Positions 1-10,600 of a DNA stretch of 32,161 nucleotides are shown one piece after another. Location: contig CALUNB010000031.1 in the NCBI GenBank assembly GCA_944321885.1, positions 1 through 32,161 of the forward strand, written 5' to 3'. The DNA is from an uncultured Bacteroidales bacterium (lineage in GTDB: Bacteria; Bacteroidota; Bacteroidia; Bacteroidales; P3). The notes under the pieces were generated by a model. It was given only the letters and a program-made list of their open reading frames with translations, was not told the origin of the DNA and made no database searches. The translations under genes were made by a program, and so were the position numbers. How positions within the stretch are numbered: the first letter of the stretch is position 1; the number at the start of each line of letters is the position of its first letter.

Positions 1-150
1 AGGCTGGCTTCGCCGAACTTTCTCCGCCTCGGCCATGCTCAAGCAAGCTTGGCATGGCGCTCGGCTTAATCGAAAGGCTGGCTTCGCCGAACTTTCTCCG
101 CCTCGGCCATGCTCAAGCAAGCTTGGCATGGCGCTCGGCTTAATCGAAAG
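1..150 (+). repeat. Tandem pair of 74-bp REP-like hairpin repeats
   Basis: Two near-perfect copies with a 74-bp period. The window begins inside or at the edge of the array, so there may be more copies to the left. Each unit has a box CCTCGGC (27-33 in the first), a hairpin with arms CATGCTCAAGC and GCTTGGCATG around an AA loop (34-56), and a box GCTCGGCTT (59-67). The 5' arm carries one bulged T. The same architecture recurs at about 4.9, 11.7, 16.2, 19.8-20.0, 25.5, 27.7-28.0 and 32.1 kb. Nothing here looks protein coding; the short open frames only read through the repeat. Confidence 0.85.
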
Positions 151-392
151 GTTCGTTCAGGACATCGGGATGGGATTCCGGACCACCGGTGGGTTTTGTC
201 TCGAAGGAAAAGCGGCAAGTGTTCCCAAAGTACGTCAATATTCCGTAGCTTCACCGGGTTCGACCTTGAACGGTGGATCCGCGCATCCTCCCTGCAGGTT
301 CAAAGCAAGGACAGGATTGCCTCATCTCGCCGGAAAGCGACCTGCCTTCGCCACGAACCAGGCTCCATCATGGTTCCATCATGAATGAAAGG

Positions 393-424
393 CTTGGCAC
401 TGCGCCCGACTTTCCTTATTTTTG
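393..424 (+). promoter_or_regulatory. Candidate Bacteroidota promoter for the carboxyltransferase gene
   Basis: A TATTTTTG at 417-424 fits the Bacteroidota -7 consensus TAnnTTTG. A CTTG ending at 396 lies 20 nt upstream, where the -33 TTTG is expected. It would give a leader of about 110 nt before the ATG at 543. The stretch 151-392 between the repeat and this promoter holds nothing I recognise. Consensus match only. Confidence 0.45.
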
Positions 425-542
425 CACTTATCCTTTCCAGGAAGACTGCGCCAAGGACGGGAATTTTTCGAGGCCCATCCCCGGTGCAGCCACAGCGTTT
501 GCATGGAACGCCCATTCCAAGTTGCAACTAAACTTCACTACA

Positions 543-2090
543 ATGTCAACAAACCAAGAAAAATGCGCCGACTTGCAACAACGCAAGCAAACGGCCATGG
601 CCGGCGGTGGTGAGAAAGCCATTGCCAAACAAAAAGAAAGCGGTAAACTTACGGCCCGCGAACGTATCGACAGCATCCTCGATCCGGGTTCTTTCCAAGA
701 GCTGGACCTGTTCATCCAGCATTCGGCCCGGGACTTCGGCATGGAAAAGAAATACTTGGCCGGTGACGGCGTGGTTGCCGGGACCGGTTCGGTCAACGGG
801 CGTCCGGTCTGCATCTACGCCCAAGATTTCACCGTGACCGGTGGTTCGCTCGGCTTCATGCACGCCATGAAAATCTGCAAGGTCATGGACCATGCCATCA
901 ATATGCAGATGCCGCTCATCGGCATCAACGACTCGGGGGGAGCCCGCATCCAGGAAGGGGTCCGTGCCTTGGCCGGGTACGGTGAAATCTTCTACCGCAA
1001 CACCAAGGCTTCGGGCGTCATTCCCCAGCTTTCGGTCATCCTGGGGCCCTGTGCCGGCGGCGCGGTGTACTCCCCGGCCTTGACCGACTTCGTGTTCGTG
1101 GTGGACAAAGTCTCCAAAATGTTCATCACGGGACCGGAAGTCATCAAATCCGTACTGGGAGAAGAAATTTCCCAAGAAGACCTCGGCGGAGCCCGCACCC
1201 ATGCCGAAATCACGGGCAACGCCCATTTCTACGCCAAGACCGAACAGGAATGCTTCACCCAAATCAAGGAACTGCTTTCCTATATCCCGCGCAACAACCG
1301 CCAGAAAGCGGAAGCCGTGGCGCCCAAGGAACCCCAAAAGACGTATAAAATCGACAACATCATCCCAGACGACGTGCGCAAGCCTTATGACGTGCGCCAT
1401 GTGATCCGTGCCATCTCGGACGATTCCTGCTTCTTGGAAGTGCAGGAGCTTTTCGCTCCGAACATCGTGGTGGGCTTCGGCCGTATCGACGGACAGACCG
1501 TGGGGTTCGTGGCCAACCAACCGCTGGTCATGGCCGGGGTGCTGGACGTGGACAGCTCGGACAAATGCGCCCGTTTCATCCGCTACTGCGACGCTTTCAA
1601 CATTCCTTTGGTCACTTTCGTGGACCTTCCGGGATACCTGCCAGGCGTGGACCAGGAACACGCCGGTGTAATCCGCCACGGGGCGAAAATCCTGTACGCT
1701 TATTCGGAAGCCACGGTTCCCAAGATTACCGTCATCCTGCGCAAGGCTTACGGCGGCGGTTACATTGCCATGTGCTCCAACCACTTGCATGCCGACTTCG
1801 TGTTCGCTTGGCCCACGGCTGAAATCGCTGTCATGGGTTCGGCAGGTGCCGCCAACATCATTTTCCGCAAGGAAATCAAGGAATCGGAGAACCCGGAAGA
1901 GACACGCAAGGAGAAAGTGGCCGAATACAGCGAGAAGTTCGCCAATCCTTACGTGGCAGCCGGTTACGGCTACGTGGATTCCGTCATCGAACCTTCGGAA
2001 ACCCGTCATGCGGTGGCCCGCGCCCTCAAGCTTTCTGAAAACAAGCATGTGGAGACACCGTGTCGGAAGCATGGTCTGCCCCCGTTCTAA
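543..2090 (+). CDS. mmdA: Acyl-CoA carboxylase carboxyltransferase subunit (MmdA/PccB family)
   Basis: This 515-aa protein is the carboxyltransferase of a biotin-dependent carboxylase/decarboxylase acting on methylmalonyl-CoA/propionyl-CoA, the step that links propionate and succinate metabolism in Bacteroidales. The length matches the family. Visible crotonase-fold motifs are NDSGGARIQEGV (129-140) and the oxyanion-hole stretch GPCAGGAVYSPA (168-179) in the N-half, and VDLPGYLPG plus AYGGGYIAM (about 402) in the C-half. The frame is open upstream to 273, but those residues do not resemble the family. The ATG at 543 begins MSTNQEKCADLQ, a typical N-terminus, so I use it. A biotin carrier gene follows after a 207-bp gap. 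No OadB-type membrane subunit and no biotin carboxylase are in the window, so decarboxylase versus carboxylase cannot be settled here. Confidence 0.93.
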   Translation: MSTNQEKCADLQQRKQTAMAGGGEKAIAKQKESGKLTARERIDSILDPGSFQELDLFIQHSARDFGMEKKYLAGDGVVAGTGSVNGRPVCIYAQDFTVTGGSLGFMHAMKICKVMDHAINMQMPLIGINDSGGARIQEGVRALAGYGEIFYRNTKASGVIPQLSVILGPCAGGAVYSPALTDFVFVVDKVSKMFITGPEVIKSVLGEEISQEDLGGARTHAEITGNAHFYAKTEQECFTQIKELLSYIPRNNRQKAEAVAPKEPQKTYKIDNIIPDDVRKPYDVRHVIRAISDDSCFLEVQELFAPNIVVGFGRIDGQTVGFVANQPLVMAGVLDVDSSDKCARFIRYCDAFNIPLVTFVDLPGYLPGVDQEHAGVIRHGAKILYAYSEATVPKITVILRKAYGGGYIAMCSNHLHADFVFAWPTAEIAVMGSAGAANIIFRKEIKESENPEETRKEKVAEYSEKFANPYVAAGYGYVDSVIEPSETRHAVARALKLSENKHVETPCRKHGLPPF

Positions 2091-2102
2091 AAGCGGCTAA
2101 CA

Positions 2103-2158
2103 GCGGCGCGTGATAATGGGCAATCCGGCCTCGCAACTTGCCCTTTCTGACGCAGCGC
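2103..2158. repeat. Short inverted-repeat element of the GCGGCGCGTGATAATGGG family
   Basis: A left arm GCGGCGCGTGATAATGGGC (from 2103) and a right arm ending TTCTGACGCAGCGC (to 2158) pair at about 16 of 21 positions around a 14-nt centre. The same ends bound a 124-bp element at 17134-17257, and one such end occurs at 16236-16254. The element starts 12 bp after the carboxyltransferase stop codon. It could act as a 3' hairpin; no U-tract follows, so it is not a classical terminator. Confidence 0.6.
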
Positions 2159-2207
2159 AGGACTGTGGTCGAAATTTTATTTGAAGCCACATTCTCCTTT
2201 CAGTCTC

Positions 2208-2263
2208 AATGTGGGTCTTTGTGCAAGACAAGAAGAGAACAGCTTGGCGCAAAGACCCGCATT
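2208..2263 (+). promoter_or_regulatory. Long RNA hairpin in the leader of the biotin carrier gene
   Basis: Arm 2208-2224 and arm 2247-2263 pair over all 17 positions with two U-G wobbles, around a 22-nt loop. The wobbles pair only in the plus-strand transcript; on the other strand they would be A-C mismatches. This suggests an RNA structure transcribed in the direction of the genes. It lies 34 nt before the ATG of the biotin carrier gene. No known riboswitch or attenuator motif was recognised, and there is no U-tract for termination. Confidence 0.45.
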
Positions 2264-2297
2264 CCCGAAAGTTTGATTCCGTCAAATAACCTCAAAT

Positions 2298-2624
2298 ATG
2301 GACACAACAGAAAATCTTGGAAGCCTGAACCTGCCTTCCGGGCAGTACGAAACCCGGCTTTCGACCAAATACGAACACAAAGCCCCTTACCGCCATGTAA
2401 GCCCCTATAACATGGAGGCTTTCATGCCGGGAACCATCCGCCAGATTTGCGTGAAGGTTGGCGACTCGGTGAAAAAAGGCGACAAAGTCTTGATCCTGGA
2501 TGCGATGAAGATGGACAACGAACTGCTTTCCCCTGTGGATGGCACCGTGAAATCCATTTGCGTGGAAGAAGGCCAAAGCATTCCGAAACACGCTTTGTTG
2601 ATTGAATTCGCTCCTGCCGAATAA
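2298..2624 (+). CDS. Biotin carboxyl carrier protein subunit
   Basis: The 108-aa product is a biotinyl domain protein that would carry CO2 between carboxylase half-reactions. The biotin attachment site is the DAMKMDNE motif, with the acceptor lysine at residue 71, in a classic lipoyl/biotinyl fold (MPGTIRQICVKVGDSVKKGD at 43-62, then the return half IEFAP at the C-terminus). It follows the carboxyltransferase on the same strand, so the two very likely form one complex. The first 40 residues lack the Pro/Ala-rich linker common in gamma subunits of sodium-pumping decarboxylases. The ATG at 2298 is the only good start. An RNA hairpin precedes it. Confidence 0.92.
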   Translation: MDTTENLGSLNLPSGQYETRLSTKYEHKAPYRHVSPYNMEAFMPGTIRQICVKVGDSVKKGDKVLILDAMKMDNELLSPVDGTVKSICVEEGQSIPKHALLIEFAPAE

Positions 2625-2954
2625 GCCGAAGCGGAGAACACTGCGCAAATCTTTCTTGGCTTGCCTGGCAAGCATTCCTTGTTTGGACATGCCCGAGGCG
2701 AGCTATCGAAAACCTTACGATTCCCGACCTCTTCGAAAGACAGGGTCGTGAGCTGTAAGGTATACCCAAACGGACCAGAAGAAATGTTCGAAAATCCGGT
2801 CCGAGTGCAGGCCGGTTGGTGTCTTTCATGAAATCCAACGGCATTTGCCGTTCGTAGCAAGGCATCAACCGGTCTGTTTTCTTTGCCGCGTTTTCCGCAA
2901 ACCGGAAAAATTCTCCCAGCCTATCCGGCACAAAAGCTGCCTCGACATAAAACC
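2625..2954. other. Intergenic stretch without recognised features
   Basis: About 330 bp between the biotin carrier gene and the lipoprotein gene. I saw no convincing gene, RNA or terminator. Long open frames crossing it on the minus strand are shadows of neighbouring codon bias. The leader of the following gene is probably in its right part. Confidence 0.4.
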
Positions 2955-4373
2955 ATGAACCGTATCGCCTTGAATTCAAAAAAGTTCCTTGCATCCCCGG
3001 CCTGTCGGCTCGTTTCGGGTCTCTTTCTTGCCTGCCTGTCTGTTTCCTGCCAGGAACAAAACGTGGAAAGGCTCGCGTTCCCTTACGGAAAGAAGAAGTT
3101 CGATACCGGTTTCTGGCAGCGGACAGAATCCCGTCCGGACACGCTTCCCGCCGGAACGACTGTTTGCCCGGATACGGCTTTCCCCGATTACAGCCTCTTG
3201 GCCTATGCTCTCGATTCCGCGTTCCAGCCAAGACCGGAATGGGAGTTCACCAAGCCTTTCCTTTGGCTCCAAAGCCCGGCTTTCCCCGAAGACCGGGATT
3301 ATTGGGCAAGGAAGCAGGAAGAGGTGTCCCGAGCCTATTTGGCAGGAATCCCGGCCCCTTTGAAGATGGATTCCGAAGCGGGAACGCAGGAACGCGGGGG
3401 AACCAGCCACAAGGAATCTGAATCCCAAAGGGGAACCCAAGGCGATGCCGAGTCCTTGCAAAGGGTGGCCGGTTCCTTGCAGTTGCACTTTCCGGAAGGA
3501 ACCCGTCGGCAAACCTACCAAACCGGGTCGCAAAAACTCCAAATTTTCTACCAAGGCGAACTATACCGGAACGGAAAGAATCCTTTGGTACTCTTGCCCT
3601 GTCCTGCGGTAAACATGCATGAACACGAGGATACAACAGCATCCGGCACCAAAAACGGACATCCTCAAAATGCGAGCCCCATGGAAAGCCTGCAAATCCC
3701 GGCCTTGTTTTTTGAGAAAGGCGGCATTTTCGCCGTGCTAGGCGAAAACACGAGCATCATCGTACAGGATAGCAGCCGCTTCCGGGCCAAAGCCGATTCG
3801 CTGCGCCGCAGAATTTACACCGATACCATCCGGGCGAACATCGCTTGGCGCCGGATTCTCTACCAACGCTTCCTAAGCGACAGCATCCAGATTGCCAGCC
3901 TCATCGAATCCAAAGTCAAGGAGATTCCAGCCCGTATCCAGTCCAAAGACCTGATAGAGACCGCCAACTACCTGATTTCAAAGATGTTTTCAACGCCCTC
4001 AAAAATGGCATTGCTGGCCTTGCATCCCCAAAACGCCTTGGCGGAAAACATGGTCTTCCAAAGGAGGGATTTGTTCCGGACGGTCGTCATGGAAGCGGCT
4101 CCGGAACCGGCCTTGGATGAGCTTTGGAAGTCCTTGGCGGAAAGCCTCGCGTCCCAAAGCCCGGAAGAAAAAGGACCTGAAAAGAAAAAAGACTTCCCCT
4201 TCCCGGCGGTCTTGTGCCAAGCCAGCCCGGAATACGCGGCCTTGGCCGCCTACATCCAGGAACAAGCGGGTCGGGTTTGCGGTCCAAAACCCTTCCTTCT
4301 TACCAACGGGCTCACGGAAAACGCTATCTGGGCCTTCATTTTCTACCAGACAGGCATGACGCAGAGCCGTTGA
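2955..4373 (+). CDS. Unrecognised secreted lipoprotein, 472 aa
   Basis: I do not recognise the family. From the ATG at 2955 the N-terminus has basic residues (KK, R18) and a hydrophobic run LVSGLFLACLSVSC ending in a lipobox-like cysteine at residue 32. This suggests an SPII-processed lipoprotein, although Ser rather than Leu stands at -3. The mature part is rich in Pro, Glu, Gln and Arg. A low-complexity Glu/Gly/Ser segment lies around residues 135-165. There is no clear catalytic motif. A helical Arg/Lys-rich segment (FRAKADSLRRRIYTDTIRAN, about 275-295) lies in the second half. The frame stays open 24 codons upstream, but that extension has no signal-like character. The gene stands alone, with repeats and a toxin remnant downstream. 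Confidence 0.7.
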   Translation: MNRIALNSKKFLASPACRLVSGLFLACLSVSCQEQNVERLAFPYGKKKFDTGFWQRTESRPDTLPAGTTVCPDTAFPDYSLLAYALDSAFQPRPEWEFTKPFLWLQSPAFPEDRDYWARKQEEVSRAYLAGIPAPLKMDSEAGTQERGGTSHKESESQRGTQGDAESLQRVAGSLQLHFPEGTRRQTYQTGSQKLQIFYQGELYRNGKNPLVLLPCPAVNMHEHEDTTASGTKNGHPQNASPMESLQIPALFFEKGGIFAVLGENTSIIVQDSSRFRAKADSLRRRIYTDTIRANIAWRRILYQRFLSDSIQIASLIESKVKEIPARIQSKDLIETANYLISKMFSTPSKMALLALHPQNALAENMVFQRRDLFRTVVMEAAPEPALDELWKSLAESLASQSPEEKGPEKKKDFPFPAVLCQASPEYAALAAYIQEQAGRVCGPKPFLLTNGLTENAIWAFIFYQTGMTQSR

Positions 4374-4433
4374 GCCAAAAGTTTCGAAGCACGAATCGCA
4401 TCCCCTCCAAGTGATAACCTTCATCCGCCCAAC

Positions 4434-4460
4434 AAAAGTCCTCATTTTTTGCGGACTTTT
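4434..4460. terminator. Weak bidirectional terminator-like hairpin
   Basis: Perfect 8-bp arms AAAAGTCC and GGACTTTT enclose an 11-nt loop, 60 bp after the lipoprotein stop codon. The 3' arm itself ends in four T residues, but the U-tract does not continue (AAGG follows), so function is uncertain. Confidence 0.35.
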
Positions 4461-4491
4461 AAGGATTTTATTACTTTCACCGAGTATAAAA

Positions 4492-4736
4492 ATGAAAGAT
4501 GAGTGGGTGGAAGTCTTATTCAACGAAGCTTATTTACAAAAAATGTACTGCACGGGGCAAACGGACAAAAAACACCGTTATCAGCCACAAATCATACGCA
4601 AGTATATCCGTTGATTGACATCATGATTAGTACGCCTGATGTCCAAAGACTTCTGCGGTACTTCGGTAAAGCGGAAGAGAACAAATCCTTCATGGAACGG
4701 CTGAACCAAATCCGAAAATACGCAGCGGTGTTGTAG
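4492..4736 (+). pseudogene. Frameshifted, truncated RelE/HigB-like toxin remnant
   Basis: From ATG 4492 the frame reads MKDEWVEVLFNEAYLQ, then DKKHRYQPQIIRKYIR, which resembles the N-half of Bacteroidota HigB/RelE-type mRNA interferases. It stops at 4612-4614 (TGA). The expected continuation LIDIMISTPDVQRLLRY is found in the next frame (from about 4611 to a stop at 4734-4736), consistent with loss of one base. The normal C-terminal half, the conserved GDK and VNDQYRI-like region, is missing and an unrelated tail follows. No antitoxin gene is next to it. A MITE-like repeat begins 60 bp downstream and may mark the event that truncated the locus. The family assignment is from memory of the motif. 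Confidence 0.5.
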
Positions 4737-4795
4737 TTCCCAGATATCGATAGACGGATCCTACATTACACCATCCTTTGGTATCTCCAATAAAT

Positions 4796-4987
4796 CCAAA
4801 TCGGTCATTAGACACGCCATGTCCGTTTCTGATTGGGAAAATGAGGCTTTCGGGCATCTTGCCCGCTTTTGTCCGCATCCTGTTTCTCGCTACGCCTCGA
4901 CGTAGCCCGCTACGCCTTCGGCTAGGCCAGAAGCATGCTGCATGACACAAGCGGGCAATCTCCCCAAAGTCTAATGACCGCTTCGGG
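4796..4987. repeat. 192-bp MITE-like element, copy 1
   Basis: The ends are inverted repeats built on CGGTCATTAGAC (left 4796-4813, right 4969-4987). The interior contains a REP-like unit: CCTCGAC at 4895-4901, hairpin GTAGC-CC-GCTAC, then GCCTTCGGCTAGG. A second copy with about 95% similar interior lies at 11617-11809. There the interior is in the opposite orientation while the outermost flanks keep the same orientation. No open reading frame of note is inside. Confidence 0.75.
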
Positions 4988-5041
4988 ATAAAACGATTCT
5001 CTTTTGCAAAGAATATCATCGCCCTTAGGTGGAAAATACTA

Positions 5042-5247
5042 AGAAGCTGTTTAAATTTATTTGTTTGAGGCATCGGGAGGAAATTTCGAGGGATTTTGCG
5101 GCGTTTTTCAAAGGAGGATAGCCAAGCTATCGGACGTGAAAAACGCAAAAAAGACCCGAAATAGCCCTCGATGGGCAAACAAAATCCTGAAACCGGTTCC
5201 TGAAAATTCAGTCTTTTCAGGATTGCAAGAAATTTTAAACAGCTTCT
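5042..5247 (+). mobile_element. 206-bp MITE-like element with AGAAGCTGTTTAAA ends, copy A
   Basis: The element begins AGAAGCTGTTTAAA and ends TTTAAACAGCTTCT, perfect 14-bp terminal inverted repeats. There is no coding capacity for a transposase. Two more copies flank the rhuM gene at 25417-25705 (same orientation, with an insertion) and 26776-27032 (inverted, ends duplicated). The core length, 206 bp, is identical in copies A and C, so this is a defined unit, probably moved in trans by an element elsewhere in the genome. Confidence 0.8.
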
Positions 5248-5254
5248 AAGGCTC

Positions 5255-5282
5255 GCCACCCTAAAAAGGTGGCTTATTTTTA
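5255..5282 (+). terminator. Rho-independent terminator, plus strand
   Basis: GCCACC at 5255-5260 pairs with GGTGGC at 5268-5273 around CTAAAAA and is followed by the T-rich TTATTTTTAT. Only the plus strand has the T-tract, so it would stop plus-strand transcription coming from the toxin remnant and repeats before it runs into the convergent regulator gene. Confidence 0.5.
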
Positions 5283-5340
5283 TCTATACGTCTATGGCCC
5301 CAAAAACACCTCAGTCCCCTGTCCCGGACGAGGCTTTGCC

Positions 5341-7173
<1,833 letters not shown>

Positions 7174-7673
7174 TTTACGAAACTGTTTCAAAAGCTGTCG
7201 AAACGAGGGAGTCAAAATCGCAGATTCCAAGCCCGCCCCTATCCCGATACACCAGCGAAGCCAGCAGCTTGGACAAAGGATGTCCGTTCCGCCAGACAAA
7301 GATAACACTTTTTTACATCCCTCCATGCGGTGGAACCCATCCCTACGGTTTTCCGATGTACCTGTTTCACCTTCCGTATTACAAAATAAAAACAATCAGA
7401 GGTATAACACACCGTACGCAATTTTTAATAGTACGTTTTTCCACATTGGCGTAATCTTTAAGCCCGGTAGGAATTTCATTTCTTCAAAACTTGTCGCATA
7501 CTTGCTTTCGCCTACACCCCGGACCGCAATCCCTGCCCCCATAGCCGGGTTCCCCATGGGGTCGCAAAACATCCCAAAAGAAAAGGCGTGCGGAACGGGT
7601 GCCGGAACAAACCACAAGACCGTGGTCGGACAAACTAAAAAGCCATTGAAACAAAACGAAAAAAACATTTTCC
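7174..7673. promoter_or_regulatory. Divergent intergenic region between regulator and T9SS adhesin
   Basis: 500 bp lie between two divergent start codons and should hold promoters for both genes. I found no exact TTTG-N20-TAnnTTTG pair. CGTACG and GTACG motifs around 7410-7437 form a short inverted repeat that could be part of an operator. No open frame here looks like a real gene. Confidence 0.4.
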
Positions 7674-10600
7674 ATGAAGAAATTCCGGATGTATCCTTTC
7701 GTCCTTCTTTTCCCGGCATCCCTTGCCTTGACCCAAGCTCAAGCACCGCAAAACGCGAGCTTCGAGCGCACCAAGACCTTGGAGCTGGGTTCCACCGCCA
7801 AAGAAAACGTTGAAATCTCCGACGCGGTCTTCCATATCACCGCCGTCTATACCGACACCAGCTCCCCTGAGAGCCTGAACCTCCAATGGACACCGGCTTC
7901 CGCAACCAAGCTTTTCCGTTACGACGATGGGAATTTGGTGGACGGTATCAGCCTCACCAACGCCGGCCCGAGAGGCATTATCGGGAACTCCTTCACTGAA
8001 GTCCGCAGCCTGGAACGCATCAACTGGGCCTTGTACGGCGACACCATCCGGGAGCGGAAAGTGAACATCCTTGTTTTCGGCTTGGATGAGGAAGGCACGC
8101 CCGTCCTGCCTATCCTTTACTCGGCCAGCGTGGAATGCCAGAGCCGGGTCTTGTGCAACCATAACATGCCCTACCCGCTGCAAACCCCCAACGGCTGTTT
8201 CATTGCCTTTTCCTCCGCCGACGACAGGACCCTTTCGTTGGGATTGGACGACGGAGGCAACGACACCTGGCCTTTCCAGCGGGGCGTTTCCTGGTCCAAT
8301 ACCGATTACCTTTCCTCCTCTTTCGTGGCTGCCGACCGCCAAGGTCTGGACTGCGGTCTGATGGTCCGCTGCCATGGGAAAAAAGCGGACGCGCCCCAAG
8401 AAGTCCCGGGGCGTTACCGTATCTACCGCTTTGAAGCCAAGCAGATAGACAACCCCCAAAACTGGGAGTTGCTTTCCGACACCCATATGGAAACCAATAC
8501 CTATGCCGATGCGGCCTACCCGCAACTCCCCTCGAACGTGTACTATTACGCCGTGGACACCGCCTGCGCGGAAAACGAAAGCCTGCCGACCTTGTCCCAC
8601 CCGGTTTACAAGGACATGTCCACCTCCGTCCAGCTGAGCCTCAAGACCCTTTCCAGCACGGTTATCCCCGAAGGTGCGAGCGTCAGTCTGGAAGGCCTGG
8701 AAGGCCCGGTCCGGATGCCGGTCTATACCCAGACCGCCGATGCTGAAGGTAAGGTAGCTTTCGCCTCGGTCCTGAAAGGTGTGTACAAGCTGAGCATCGA
8801 ATGGGCCGGTTTCAAACCGATTGAACAAGAAATCGACCTGAGCCAGGAAAACGCTTACGATCTGGGCAGTTTCAACTTGGAAGAATATATCGAGCAAGCC
8901 TACGGGCTGGCAGCCGGGAAAACCAAAATCCCCAACGTCCGCCATCTGAGCTGGAATCCCGCCAAAACCCTTGTGGAAGACGTGGAAAGCCATGAAGACT
9001 TCGCCATCAATTCTCCCGGTGAAGCGGGCTGGTCCTATATCGACGGGGATGGAGGCACGCCTTACGGTATCAACAACTGTACCTTCCCCAACTCCGGGAA
9101 GCCATTGGCTTTCATGGTTTTCAATCCCGGAAGAACCACCCCGGTCCTTTCCAACCTGCCCCAAGCCATTCCGCATGGCGGGGAAAAATACTTCGCCGCC
9201 TTCGCCAACATGCCAGCCTCTTCCTCTTCACCGGCACCCGCCAACAACGATTTCCTCATATCCCCGGCCATGGACATGGGGTCCGACTTTACTTTCTCTT
9301 TCTACGCCAAGTCCTACGACAACCAATACCCCGAACAATTCCGGGTATGGTATTCCACCAACGGCAAGGAATTGCAGGATTTCACGCATGAACTGACCAA
9401 CGGCCCGGTCACGGCTCCCGACTCTTGGACTTGCTATACCTACGAGGTTCCCCAAGAAGCCGTTTACGTTGCCATCAACTATGTATCGCAAGACCAATTC
9501 ATTTTCATGGTCGACGACCTGCTTTTCGTGGAGACCCCCAGCCAGGCGGTTCCCCTCGGCTTCGAAGTAGCCGTGGACGGAAAGATAGTAGATACCGTTG
9601 AGGGAACCGGGATGGAAACCGGGATTCTGAGCCAAGGTCCGCATACCGCCGAGGTGACCGCCTTGTTCCGGACCGGGAACGCCGGGAAAACCAGCCTCCA
9701 GTTCGAAGTGGAAGATTACCCGGTGGCCTTGAAAGCCAAAGTGGTCAGCTCCGAACAGCAAGCCTTGGCGGGTGTACAGGTGAACCTGGAGGGGAACTTC
9801 AGCTACCAAAGCACCAGCGATGCCGAGGGCAACATCCTGATCGCACCGGTTCAAGGCATGGAAACCTATACCTTGGAATTGCAGGCCGAAGATTACAAGA
9901 CACTTAGCCAGGAAGTCCGTTTCGAACAAGACACGCTCGACCTGGGAACCCTCGTGCTCCAAGACCAGCCTACCCCTCCCGGCACCCTCTTCGTCGAAGC
10001 GGATGAACAAGGCCGTTACGCCGAACTCAGCTGGCGGGCCCCGTCCGACTACAAGCTTTTCCGCAAGGACGATGGCCGTATCGAAGGGGGGCTTGGCAGC
10101 AACAGCGGCACGGAAAAGACCGTGGTCGGAGCCGTGCATGAAGAAGCCGCCATCCTTTACCAAATCTCTTGGATGACTGCCACCCAGGGGACCAACCAAA
10201 TCAACCTCTTCGTCTTCGATTTGGATGAAAACGGGATGCCTATCAAACGGATTTTGTATGAACAGCACGGGGTCGACAATATCGGCCTGCAATGGAACAC
10301 CTACTATCTGGAAGAGCCCTTGGAATGCCCCAATGGTTTCATGCTGGGCGTCAGCGGGACCGGATTCGGCAATGTCGGCCTGGGTGCCGATAGCGGGCGG
10401 GATTCCATCTGGCCGTTCATTCCCCGGACCAACTACCTGATTTCGGATTACACCGACACGGAAATGGAGTTCTCCTTGCTCGACCAGCAATTTACCCGCA
10501 ACTTGATGATCCGGGCCGAAGGCAGCACGGAGGCTTTCATGGCCAAGTCCGCGACCAAGGCGGTTTCCGGTTACAAGGTTTACCGTTCCATGCCCGCCAC

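Noticed and set aside
1..150. Repeat-encoded peptide (open frames across the 74-bp units)
   Set aside because: The same repeat occurs in many intergenic places and frames, and no start context or conserved frame is seen.
273..542. N-terminal extension of the carboxyltransferase frame
   Set aside because: The extension does not resemble the family and overlaps a candidate promoter. The ATG at 543 gives the normal length.
543..2624. Complete sodium-pumping methylmalonyl-CoA decarboxylase operon
   Set aside because: Only the carboxyltransferase and biotin carrier are in the window; no OadB- or OadG-like membrane subunit follows.
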